In this document: positions 1 through 6,619 of the stretch, one piece after another
Position numbering within the stretch: position 1 is the stretch's first letter
Layout: each line of letters begins with the position of its first letter
Assembly (NCBI GenBank): GCA_022841545.1
Contig: JALHRF010000017.1
Location: 1 to 43,324 of the forward strand
Length of the DNA: 43,324 bases
Source: Bauldia sp.
GTDB lineage: Bacteria; Pseudomonadota; Alphaproteobacteria; Rhizobiales; Kaistiaceae
Reading direction: 5' to 3'
Notes under the pieces: generated by a model
The model's database searches: none
The model's input: only the letters and a program-made list of their open reading frames with translations
What the model was told of the DNA's origin: nothing
Translations under genes and position numbers: made by a program

Positions 1-1
1 G

Positions 2-595
2 GCGGCGAGGGCCGTGGCGGAAGCGGCGACCACGCTCGACGAGCTCCGCGCCGCGCTGGCCGCATTCGAGGGCTGCAATCTTCGCCTGACGGCGACGCAG
101 ATGGTGTTTGCCGACGGCGCGCCCGGAAGCCGGGTGATGCTGGTCGGCGAGGCGCCGGGACGCGACGAGGACCTGCAGGGCCTGCCCTTCGTCGGCCGCT
201 CGGGCCAGCTTCTCGACCGCATGCTCGCCGCCATCGGCCAGAACCGGGAAACCGTCTACATCGCCAATGTCGTGCCCTGGCGGCCGCCGGGAAACCGCGA
301 CCCGGCCCCGCACGAGACGGCGGCCTGCCTGCCCTTCATCAAACGGCAGATCGAACTCAGCGATCCGGATTTCCTCGTCCTTCTCGGCAAGTCGTCGGCG
401 CACACGCTGCTCGACACGACCGAGGGCATCCTGAAGCTCCGCGGCCGCTGGCGGCCATACGATACCGGAAAGCGTGTCATCCAGGCGCTGCCGACGCTGC
501 ACCCGGCATACCTGCTGCGCCAGCCGCTCCAGAAGCGCTACGCCTGGCGCGATTTTCTGATGCTCAAGGCGGCGATGGACAAGGCGGGGGCGTAG
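2..595 (+). CDS. Uracil-DNA glycosylase, family 4 type (5' end possibly outside window)
   Basis: Removes uracil from DNA as the first step of base excision repair. Counting from the GTG at 14, the family motif GEAPGRDED (residues 45-53) is followed by FVGRSGQLLD, the substrate-pocket segment NVVPWRPPGNR and the C-terminal HPAYLL motif. The frame stays open to the window edge, so the true start may lie upstream; family members often have a longer N-terminal region. Odd point: classical family 4 enzymes hold a 4Fe-4S cluster on four cysteines, but here the position before RPPGNR is Trp and only two candidate cysteines are visible, so the cluster is probably absent. There is no sign of the UDGX-specific insertion. 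The family call is secure; exact substrate range is not visible. Confidence 0.88.
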   Translation, partial: AARAVAEAATTLDELRAALAAFEGCNLRLTATQMVFADGAPGSRVMLVGEAPGRDEDLQGLPFVGRSGQLLDRMLAAIGQNRETVYIANVVPWRPPGNRDPAPHETAACLPFIKRQIELSDPDFLVLLGKSSAHTLLDTTEGILKLRGRWRPYDTGKRVIQALPTLHPAYLLRQPLQKRYAWRDFLMLKAAMDKAGA

Positions 596-596
596 G

Positions 597-958
597 CTAT
601 TCGCCGGGATGGTGTGGTGGTCGTTGGGCGGATCAAGATAGACAAGGCCCAAGCCGATCAAGAACAGGTCCGCCGGCATCGCGAGTGCCAGAATCGGCAG
701 GAACCTCATCATCTCGACGCTTATTCCCGAAAGCCCTTCAGAGATCGATGCGCAACCAAATCTAGCGCCAAACCGAACAAAATCGGCCCGGCTGCGAAGA
801 CAATGAAAAGAAGCTCGGCAGGACTGGATTGAGCTCACTGGCCGACAAACGGCTCCCGCGATCGGCGTCAATGCACCGACGACGATAGAGGCGGCAGCGA
901 CGGTATTGTGGAGCGTCGCTCGCAGCTTGATCTGCTCGTTGCGTACAAGCTCGCCCAT
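597..958 (-). pseudogene. Frameshifted remnant of one or two small membrane-protein genes
   Basis: On the minus strand an ATG at 958 opens a plausible protein start (MGELVRNEQIKLRATLHNTV...) with a hydrophobic stretch, but the frame becomes poor after about 37 codons. The +1 frame then gives a convincing membrane tail (AELLFIVFAAGPILFGLALD) ending in TAA at 721-723. A second ATG at 712 starts another hydrophobic segment (MMRFLPILALAMPADLFLIG), whose best-looking ending (PHHPGE, TAG at 597-599) is again one frame away. Two pieces, each needing a single frame change, suggest gene decay or sequencing errors. The layout recalls pairs of small rhizobial membrane proteins, but I cannot name the family. 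This fills the otherwise gene-free 596-1009 stretch. Confidence 0.45.
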
Positions 959-1009
959 ATCCTACCGTCCCACGCAACCCCGGTAAGGCTGGCAAAGGGC
1001 TGGCGTGCT

Positions 1010-1972
1010 TCACAGACCCTTCACAAACGCATCGATCTCGGCCGTGACGTCGGCGTCGTGGCCGATCCAGATGTGGCCGCCGGCGGGCCAGGTGACGAGC
1101 TTGGCGCCGCGGACTTCCGCCGCGATGTGGCGGGCCGCGGCGATGGTGTCGAAGCGGTCGTCCTCGAGCGAGATGGCGAGGGTGGGGACGCGGATCGTGT
1201 CGAGCGCCATCGGCGCGGGGTTGCCGGCGAGGCGGGCGTCGTTGAGGAGACCCTCGGCGCGGGCGCTGACCGGCAGGATGTCCCAAAGGATCTTGTGCGC
1301 CCGCGCCTGTTCCTCCGGGCTCGCCGCGGCGACCAGCGCCGGGTCAGTGGCAAGCAGCGCGCCGGTCATGGCGCTTTCGGCGGTGACCAGCCCGAGCCAG
1401 AACAGGAAATCGGAGCGGAGGCCGCGATTGATGATGAATTCGGTGAGCGCGCCGGGCGGCGGCGCCAGCGAACGGTCCGGAGCGTAGGAGGCCGGCACCA
1501 GCGCCACCAGCGCCGTGCAGCGGCCGGGATGGCGGATGGCGAAGGCGGTGGCCGACAGCGCCCCGGCCGAGCCGCCGACGATGGGCACCTTGTCGACGCC
1601 GAGCGCATCGAGAAGGTCGACGAAGGCGTCCGCCTGACTCTCGGACGACGGATCGGCCGGGAAGGCCGAGCGGAGGTAGCCGAAGCGCGACGGGGCGATC
1701 ACCTTGTAGCCGGTGGCGATCAGCCCCTGGGCGAAGCTGAGACCCTGGTCGAAGCCGCCGCCCGTGCCGTGGATCATGAGGAGCGGCGGCCCCTCCCCGG
1801 CGACCGCATATTCCATCGCGCCGTGGCGGGTCTCGACCATGGTGCTGCCGGTCGCGACGCGCGCGCGGGCGCCGGTCACGGCCGATGAACAGGACGACCA
1901 GATGAGACTGCCACCGGCCACGACGGCGCCGGTGGCGACGCCAAGGGCAAGGAAAGCGCGGCGAGAGACCAT
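1010..1972 (-). CDS. Exported alpha/beta-fold hydrolase
   Basis: A 320-residue serine hydrolase of unknown substrate. The N-terminus (MVSRRAFLALGVATGAVVAGG) has an Arg-Arg pair before a hydrophobic stretch and looks like a Tat signal or membrane anchor, so the enzyme is probably periplasmic. The oxyanion loop HGTGGG is at about residues 69-73, the nucleophile elbow GGSAGA places the catalytic Ser at 135, LEDDRFD near the C-terminus supplies the likely acid and GGHIWIGH the catalytic His. All triad elements are present. It stands alone, convergent to the glycosylase and upstream of the DUF883-like gene on the same strand. It could be an esterase, haloperoxidase-like enzyme or lactonase; sequence alone does not decide. 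Confidence 0.85.
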   Translation of the reverse strand: MVSRRAFLALGVATGAVVAGGSLIWSSCSSAVTGARARVATGSTMVETRHGAMEYAVAGEGPPLLMIHGTGGGFDQGLSFAQGLIATGYKVIAPSRFGYLRSAFPADPSSESQADAFVDLLDALGVDKVPIVGGSAGALSATAFAIRHPGRCTALVALVPASYAPDRSLAPPPGALTEFIINRGLRSDFLFWLGLVTAESAMTGALLATDPALVAAASPEEQARAHKILWDILPVSARAEGLLNDARLAGNPAPMALDTIRVPTLAISLEDDRFDTIAAARHIAAEVRGAKLVTWPAGGHIWIGHDADVTAEIDAFVKGL

Positions 1973-2118
1973 TGGCTCGGGACAGGGTCCGTGTGGCGAG
2001 CGCCAGGATGACCTATCGGGAGCCGTTGGCGTTGAGGGAAATCAAGCAATGCGCCGAAACGCACCGCGTGAGAGACGAACGCCGGCCTGGCTCTGCTCGG
2101 GTCGAGGGGAGCGCCGCG

Positions 2119-2364
2119 TCAGCGCACCATCCGGCTTCGCGCCATGATGCCGGCCAGAAGGCCAACCGCGAGTGCACCGACGACCGAGGCGACCGGGTTT
2201 TCGCGGACGAAACCTTCCACCTCCGACCCGATGGTCCTCGCCTGGCGTCCCGCATATCTGGCCGCATCGCTCCCGGCTTCAAGCGCGCCGCTTGCCGCGT
2301 TCTCCACCTCGCTTGCGATTGCCGCGCCGGCATCGCCGATCGATTTCATTGCATGGACGTTCAT
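2119..2364 (-). CDS. DUF883/ElaB-YqjD-like membrane-anchored small protein
   Basis: An 81-residue protein with an Ala-rich amphipathic helical region followed by the signature tail: an ENPVAS turn, one glycine-zipper transmembrane helix (SVVGALAVGLLAGIMARSR) and a basic end. This is the architecture of ElaB/YqjD/DUF883 proteins, which in E. coli are inner-membrane proteins of stationary phase that bind ribosomes. The start at 2364 is chosen because GGAG lies 8 bases upstream; an in-frame ATG at 2388 would add eight residues. The same frame stays open much further upstream only as antisense of other genes. Function here is inferred from family shape alone. Confidence 0.7.
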   Translation of the reverse strand: MNVHAMKSIGDAGAAIASEVENAASGALEAGSDAARYAGRQARTIGSEVEGFVRENPVASVVGALAVGLLAGIMARSRMVR

Positions 2365-2487
2365 CGGGCTTGCTCCACTTCGCGCCATTAACCTGCCGGA
2401 GCGGGCAATGTTCCGAAGCATCGCACCGGAAGGCGCGATGCGCATCGCCGCGGTGCGCTTCAGGGTGGATTCTGGTATCACCGGGCC

Positions 2488-3201
2488 ATGTCCCCTGCCC
2501 TCACCACCATCGGCTTCGATGCCGACGACACGCTCTGGCAGAACGAGCACTTCTACCGGCTGACCGAGGGGCGGTTTCTGGAACTTCTCGGCGAGCACGG
2601 CGACCGCGCGGCGCTTTCGGCGCGGCTGCTCGAGGCGGAGAAGCGGAACCTCGCCCTCTACGGCTTCGGCATCAAGGGCTTCACGCTGTCGATGATCGAG
2701 ACGGCGATCGAGATCACCGACGGGCGGGTATCGGGAGCGACGATCGCCGAGATCCTTGCCGCCGGGCGCGAGATGCTCCGCCATCCGGTCGAGACGCTGC
2801 CCCATGTCCGGGAGACGCTGGAAACGCTCGCCGGCGATTACGCAATCGTGCTCATCACCAAGGGCGACCTGTTCGACCAGGAGCGGAAACTCGCCGAGTC
2901 CGGCCTGGGCGACCTGTTCTCGGCGGTCGAGATCGTCACCAGGAAGGACGCCGCGACCTATGCCCGCGTCTTTGCCGAACATGGCGACGGCGCGCAAAAG
3001 AGCATGATGGTGGGCAATTCGCTCCGCTCCGACATTGTGCCCGCCATCGCGGCCGGGAGCTGGGCCGTCTACGTCCCGCACCCGCTCACCTGGGTGGTCG
3101 AGCACGACGAGGAGCCGGTCGCCGCGCCCCGCTACCGGCACCTGGAGCACCTCGGCGGACTGATCCCGCTCATCAGCACGATCGGCGCGGGGCATCCTTG
3201 A
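2488..3201 (+). CDS. HAD-superfamily hydrolase (YjjG-like phosphatase)
   Basis: A 237-residue HAD phosphatase. Motif I is DADDTLW with the nucleophile Asp11 and acid/base Asp13; motif II is in LITKGD; motif IV is VGNSLRSD with the Mg-binding acid. The Trp/Gln/Asn stretch after motif I and the all-helical cap (roughly residues 18-95) resemble subfamily I nucleotidase-like enzymes such as YjjG, so a nucleotide monophosphate or small sugar phosphate is a reasonable substrate guess. It is followed 51 bases later by the RraA-family gene on the same strand, so the two may share a transcript. Cytoplasmic, no signal peptide. Confidence 0.85.
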   Translation: MSPALTTIGFDADDTLWQNEHFYRLTEGRFLELLGEHGDRAALSARLLEAEKRNLALYGFGIKGFTLSMIETAIEITDGRVSGATIAEILAAGREMLRHPVETLPHVRETLETLAGDYAIVLITKGDLFDQERKLAESGLGDLFSAVEIVTRKDAATYARVFAEHGDGAQKSMMVGNSLRSDIVPAIAAGSWAVYVPHPLTWVVEHDEEPVAAPRYRHLEHLGGLIPLISTIGAGHP

Positions 3202-3252
3202 CCGCGGCCGGCGCGGCGGTCCACTTACGCTGACTCTCACGGGAATCGCATC

Positions 3253-3915
3253 ATGACCGACGCCGAACTCTTCGCCACGATCCGCGACCATCTGTTCACC
3301 GCCGTGATCGGCGACGTGATGGACAGGGCCGGGCTCATGCACCAGTTCCTGCCCGCGGCAATCCGCGGCATCGAGCCTGACATGGTCGTGGTCGGCCGGG
3401 CGATGCCGGTGCTGGTCGAGGACGTGACGCCGGGAAAGCCGGTCGACGACGCCTATGGCATCATGTTCCGCGCCCTCGACGAATTGCAGCCGGGCGAAGT
3501 CTACATCACCGCCGGCGGCTCGCCCGACTACGCGCTGTGGGGCGGGCTGATGACGACCCGCGCCATGCGGCTCGGCGCCGTCGGCGCGGTGTTCGAGGGC
3601 TGCCACCGCGACACGCGCGAGATCATCAAGCTGAAGTTTCCGGTGTTCTCGCTCGGGGCCTATGCCAAGGACCAGAAGGACCGAGGCTCGGCGGTCGACT
3701 ACCGCTGCCCTGTCACCTTCTCGAACGGGGTAAGCGTCGCGCCCGGCGACATCATTGCCGGCGACATCGACGGCGTCGTGGTGATCCCGAAGGATTCTGC
3801 CGCGGACATCGTCCGCGATGCGCTCGCAAAAGTGACCGGCGAGGAGGACGTGCGACGCGCCATCGCCGAGGGCGAGCCGACCGGCGACATCTTCCGCCGC
3901 ACCGGGATCATGTAG
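3253..3915 (+). CDS. RraA-family protein (HMG/oxaloacetate aldolase-like)
   Basis: A 220-residue member of the RraA/MenG-like fold. Class II 4-hydroxy-4-methyl-2-oxoglutarate aldolases of this family carry a Gly-rich block followed about 20 residues later by an Arg/Asp pair that binds substrate and metal; here GGLMTTRAMRLGAVG is followed by EGCHRDT. The C-terminal GDIIAGDIDGVVVIP strand-turn is also typical. The family includes both these aldolases and the RNase E inhibitor RraA. In an alphaproteobacterium with no aromatic-catabolism neighbours, a general oxaloacetate decarboxylase/aldolase activity is the better guess. Convergent with the metallo-beta-lactamase-fold gene, 11 bases apart. Confidence 0.85.
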   Translation: MTDAELFATIRDHLFTAVIGDVMDRAGLMHQFLPAAIRGIEPDMVVVGRAMPVLVEDVTPGKPVDDAYGIMFRALDELQPGEVYITAGGSPDYALWGGLMTTRAMRLGAVGAVFEGCHRDTREIIKLKFPVFSLGAYAKDQKDRGSAVDYRCPVTFSNGVSVAPGDIIAGDIDGVVVIPKDSAADIVRDALAKVTGEEDVRRAIAEGEPTGDIFRRTGIM

Positions 3916-3926
3916 GGCCGGTCGCC

Positions 3927-4904
3927 TCATTCCTTCGGGGGCGTCACGCCGAGTTCGAGGTCGACCTCGTCCTCGAAGTCGCGCTTGTAGTGCGCGATGA
4001 ACCGACGATAGCCCTCCGGGTCGACCCAGGCATTGACGCCCTCGGTCTTCGCCCGCTCGCGCTTGCCGGGGAGGTCGTAATATTCGTTGTGGTGGCCGAG
4101 CCAGATGTCGGGCTTGAGCATCTCGAGCCGGTGATGCGTGCGGCGGAAGTCCTCGGTCACGCCGGGATAGGACGGAGAGTCGCCGGCAATCCGGTAGCCG
4201 GGGTTGAACCCGGCACCATCGGGGAAGACCACCGTGTAGGCTTTCCCGTCGTCGACGAGGTGGGTGACCCACGTCGTCGAGCCGCGGGTGTGGCCCGGCG
4301 TGTTGTAGCCGGTAAGGATCACCTCGCCGAGACGAACGGTGTCGCCATCGCGGAGCACCCGGTCGACCTTGGCCGGGGGGAAACCCATGATCTTCCAGTC
4401 GGCGCCATAGTGGAAGTCCGTCTTGCCGCCGTCTTCCATCGGCGCGACGTCGGGCTCCATCACCGCGAGTTGGGCGCCCGACTGCTCCTTGAACCAGGCG
4501 ATCGCCCCGGCATGGTCGGAATGGGCATGGCCGTTGACGATGAGCTTGACGTCCTTCGGATCGTAGCCGAGCGCCCGGATCGACTGCTCGATGAGGTCGG
4601 CCGTCTGCGGCATCGCGGTGTTCAGGAGGATCAGCCCGTCGGAGGTGGCGAAAAGCCAGGACCCGAGGCCCTCGGTGCCGACGAAATAGAGCGGCCCGAC
4701 GATCTTCACGGGCTCGGCGGGCTCGTCCCACTTCAGCGCCTTGCGGGCGAAGGTGAGGAAGAGGTTGTTGTCCTTCGCGAACTCTTCCTTGGTCGGGATA
4801 TGGTCGATGCCCGGGGGAAGGTCCTGGGCGCGCGACGCCTCACCGGTCGCAACCAGAACTCCGGCGATTGCGGGCAGGGCAAGACGGATGAGCCTTTGCA
4901 GCAT
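3927..4904 (-). CDS. Exported metallo-beta-lactamase-fold hydrolase, subclass B3-like
   Basis: A 325-residue zinc hydrolase with an N-terminal signal peptide (about residues 1-26, ending near SRAQ). The metal motif NGHAHSDHAG gives His126, His128, Asp130 and His131; His205 lies in TPGHTRGSTTW and a final His in WLGHHNEYYDL (271/272). The TPGHT-x-GST-x-W block and the late HHNEYYDL motif resemble subclass B3 beta-lactamases and their environmental relatives more than glyoxalase II. All expected zinc ligands are visible, so the protein is probably active, but whether it hydrolyses beta-lactams or another periplasmic ester or lactone cannot be told from sequence. Longer than typical B3 enzymes because of an extended C-terminus. 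Confidence 0.85.
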   Translation of the reverse strand: MLQRLIRLALPAIAGVLVATGEASRAQDLPPGIDHIPTKEEFAKDNNLFLTFARKALKWDEPAEPVKIVGPLYFVGTEGLGSWLFATSDGLILLNTAMPQTADLIEQSIRALGYDPKDVKLIVNGHAHSDHAGAIAWFKEQSGAQLAVMEPDVAPMEDGGKTDFHYGADWKIMGFPPAKVDRVLRDGDTVRLGEVILTGYNTPGHTRGSTTWVTHLVDDGKAYTVVFPDGAGFNPGYRIAGDSPSYPGVTEDFRRTHHRLEMLKPDIWLGHHNEYYDLPGKRERAKTEGVNAWVDPEGYRRFIAHYKRDFEDEVDLELGVTPPKE

Positions 4905-5010
4905 GGGTCGGCCCTCGTTATTTCTCGCAGACGTCTACCCCAACCTCATGACGCATCAAACGGCCGACGCTGCCGGCAAACCGCCCGATACCGGAACAAC
5001 CTCCGGCCGC

Positions 5011-5038
5011 TTGCCGGGACATAATTCCTAGGTATTAT
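5011..5038 (+). promoter_or_regulatory. Candidate sigma70-type promoter with leaderless spacing
   Basis: TTGCCG (5011-5016), a 16-base gap and TATTAT (5033-5038) lie directly before the ATG at 5046. A start site about seven bases after the -10 box would fall on the start codon, and there is no Shine-Dalgarno sequence in between, so the transcript would be leaderless. Seen by eye only. Confidence 0.45.
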
Positions 5039-5045
5039 TTCCGGG

Positions 5046-5306
5046 ATGATCACGACTCTCGGAGAGGCGTTCGATGCCGGCTGGCGCTTGCGGGTCTATT
5101 GCCGCGACGGCAAGCGCGACCATGGCAAGTCGACCCGCGAATGCCGGTCGTCACTCGCCGCCGACATCGAGACGCTGCTGCGGACGCGGGGCCGGGCCTT
5201 CCCGATCTCGAGCCTGGAGACGCGGATGAAGTGTCCGCGCTGCGGCTCGCGCCGGGTGAGCATCGCCTTCGAGGTGCCGCGGAGCGGGATGAGCGCGAGC
5301 GCGTAA
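5046..5306 (+). CDS. Small conserved Cys-containing hypothetical protein
   Basis: An 86-residue cytoplasmic protein. The C-terminal third has a CPRCGS zinc-knuckle-like pair (residues 59-64), and the N-terminal part has an RVYCRDGKR segment plus a second cysteine in TRECRSS, so one zinc site built from four cysteines is possible. Similar short proteins with a CPRCGSRRVSI ending occur in many alphaproteobacteria, but I know of no function. Just upstream is a good -35/-10 pair and no ribosome binding site, suggesting a leaderless message. It is transcribed away from the metallo-beta-lactamase-fold gene across a 141-base gap. Confidence 0.65.
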   Translation: MITTLGEAFDAGWRLRVYCRDGKRDHGKSTRECRSSLAADIETLLRTRGRAFPISSLETRMKCPRCGSRRVSIAFEVPRSGMSASA

Positions 5307-5337
5307 GGGGGGGCCCGCAGCGTCCTCATGCTTGTGG

Positions 5338-5366
5338 TTGCAGGCCCGGCGATGGCGGATTATATA
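5338..5366 (+). promoter_or_regulatory. Candidate promoter and near-palindromic operator of the DUF433 locus
   Basis: TTGCAG (5338-5343), a 17-base gap and TATATA (5361-5366). The -10 region sits inside a near-palindrome, GGATTATATATTCC, which is a natural place for autorepression by the downstream antitoxin. Inferred by eye. Confidence 0.4.
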
Positions 5367-5392
5367 TTCCGCTCTATCGGAAGATTTTTGAC

Positions 5393-6064
5393 ATGCCAAT
5401 CCATCCTGCTGCAGAGATGTTGAAGCCTACCGAGGCGGCGGTCGTCGCGCGGGTTTCCGTACGCGACGTGCACCGCATGATCGACGAGCGCATTCTTCCG
5501 GAGACCCTGGTCTCCCTGGACGATGGACGCCGCGTGCTCGGCGCCGCCTGTGGCCTTGTCAGCTTCTATTTCGAAAGCGCTGATCGCCTCACGGCGGACG
5601 AACGGCGCTTTGCCATCCAGGAGGCAAGCACGCTGCTTCGGCCTGCTCGCCTGCGCAACTGGCGTGAGCTAGTCGGGTCCGACTGGACGATCCGCCACGG
5701 ATTTCTCACGGTCGATCTGTCGTCCTTCATGCGGGAAACGGACGAAGGACTCGACCGGCTCGCGGCCGCACGATCGCTTGTCGTGTCCGACCCGGAAATC
5801 CTGGGCGGCACGCCGGTCATCAAGGGCACGCGCATTCCGGTGCACGACATCGCGGCGTCAGTCACGGCCGGCATTCCGTTCGACCGGATTCTCAAGTCGT
5901 TTCCCGCACTCGACCTGAGCAAGGTCGACCTGGCGCGCGTCTACGCCGAGGCCAACCCGTTCCGTGGTCGCCCGCGTGGTGGTGACGCCCTGCCCGAGGG
6001 GGCTGTCATCCTCAGCGACCATCGTATCCCCCGCCACACAGGAAGGCGGGATGAAGGTTCCTGA
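5393..6064 (+). CDS. DUF433-domain antitoxin (orphaned)
   Basis: A 223-residue two-domain antitoxin. Residues about 8-120 form an N-terminal region starting with a MerR-like helix-turn-helix (EAAVVARVSVRDVHRMIDER). Residues about 140-200 are a DUF433 domain with the hallmark VSDPEILGGTPVIKGTRIPV and a following helix pair. DUF433 proteins are antitoxins encoded just upstream of DUF5615 PIN-like nuclease toxins and are expected to repress their own promoter. The ATG at 5393 is used because an AT-rich promoter lies immediately upstream; the frame is open further back without a plausible start. Its stop overlaps the ATG of the toxin remnant (6051), the typical arrangement. The partner is broken, so this antitoxin may now act only as a regulator. 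Confidence 0.82.
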   Translation: MPIHPAAEMLKPTEAAVVARVSVRDVHRMIDERILPETLVSLDDGRRVLGAACGLVSFYFESADRLTADERRFAIQEASTLLRPARLRNWRELVGSDWTIRHGFLTVDLSSFMRETDEGLDRLAAARSLVVSDPEILGGTPVIKGTRIPVHDIAASVTAGIPFDRILKSFPALDLSKVDLARVYAEANPFRGRPRGGDALPEGAVILSDHRIPRHTGRRDEGS

Positions 6065-6479
6065 TCGAGGAGTGCCTCAGCCCGGAACCCGTCAAGCTTG
6101 CCCATACCTACGGCTATGGGCCTCTTCACACGTCGTCTGACTGGGCCTTGGCGGCCGGAAGGATTGGGAGCTCAAGCCGGAGATCCTTGCCAATGACTGG
6201 ACCTTCGTGACGCTCAATGCGGTCGACTTCCGCGGACCGAGGGCAAAGCCGGGCTCGAAGGGGCAATATGCCGGCGTCGAACTCCACGCCGGCCTCATCT
6301 GTCTTGCCGGGTTCAGGGCGCTCGGTTTTGACGACCACCTCGAGCTTTTCGAGCACGCCTTGCGGGCGCTGGCGGACGAAGCGGACGTGGTGAACCAGGT
6401 CATCGAGGTCTCGCTCGAGGCGGACCACCAGGTGCGAATCCTGCGTTACGGGATGCCAAAGCCCCGGCAGCAGAACTGA
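6051..6479 (+). pseudogene. Decayed DUF5615-like PIN toxin gene
   Basis: The partner of the DUF433 antitoxin, disrupted three times near its 5' end. After MKV (6051-6059) an extra C at about 6060 shifts the frame; the next frame reads LIEECLSPEPVKLAHTYGYG. A compensating one-base loss near 6118-6120 returns to the first frame with ASSHVV, followed at once by a TGA (6138-6140) and then LGLGGRKDWELKPEIL. The last part (from 6141, through NDWTFVTLNAVDFRG, to the stop at 6479) is intact. The reconstructed start MKV-LIEECLSPE and the NDWTFVT block match what is known of these PIN-like nucleases, in which the early acidic residues are catalytic. No functional toxin can be made unless the sequence has errors. 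Confidence 0.8.
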
Positions 6480-6619
6480 CGCTTGCCCATCGCCGGCCGT
6501 CCCGCGTGACCGGCGCTAACCGAAAGTTACCCGAAACCCGGCTGCGAACCTTGATTCTGCCGACTTGCGGGGCGCAAGGTCGGGCAAACATCGATTCAAG
6601 CCCCCGAAGCACGGCGCCC

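Noticed and set aside
614..832. A 72-codon plus-strand frame downstream of the glycosylase
   Set aside because: No protein-like features; the minus strand of the same region reads as membrane-protein fragments.
3201..3225. GC-rich hairpin GACCGC...GCGGTC after the HAD gene
   Set aside because: Lacks a T-run and has a large loop; not convincing as a terminator.
2119..4731. An 870-codon open frame on the minus strand
   Set aside because: Only its last 81 codons are a real gene (DUF883-like). The rest is antisense to the HAD and RraA genes or out of frame with the metallo-beta-lactamase-fold gene, with the Arg/Pro-rich look of GC-driven shadow frames.
3537..5024. A 495-codon open frame on the plus strand
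   Set aside because: It overlaps RraA in another frame and runs antisense to the metallo-beta-lactamase-fold gene; composition is low-complexity Arg/Asp/Gly.
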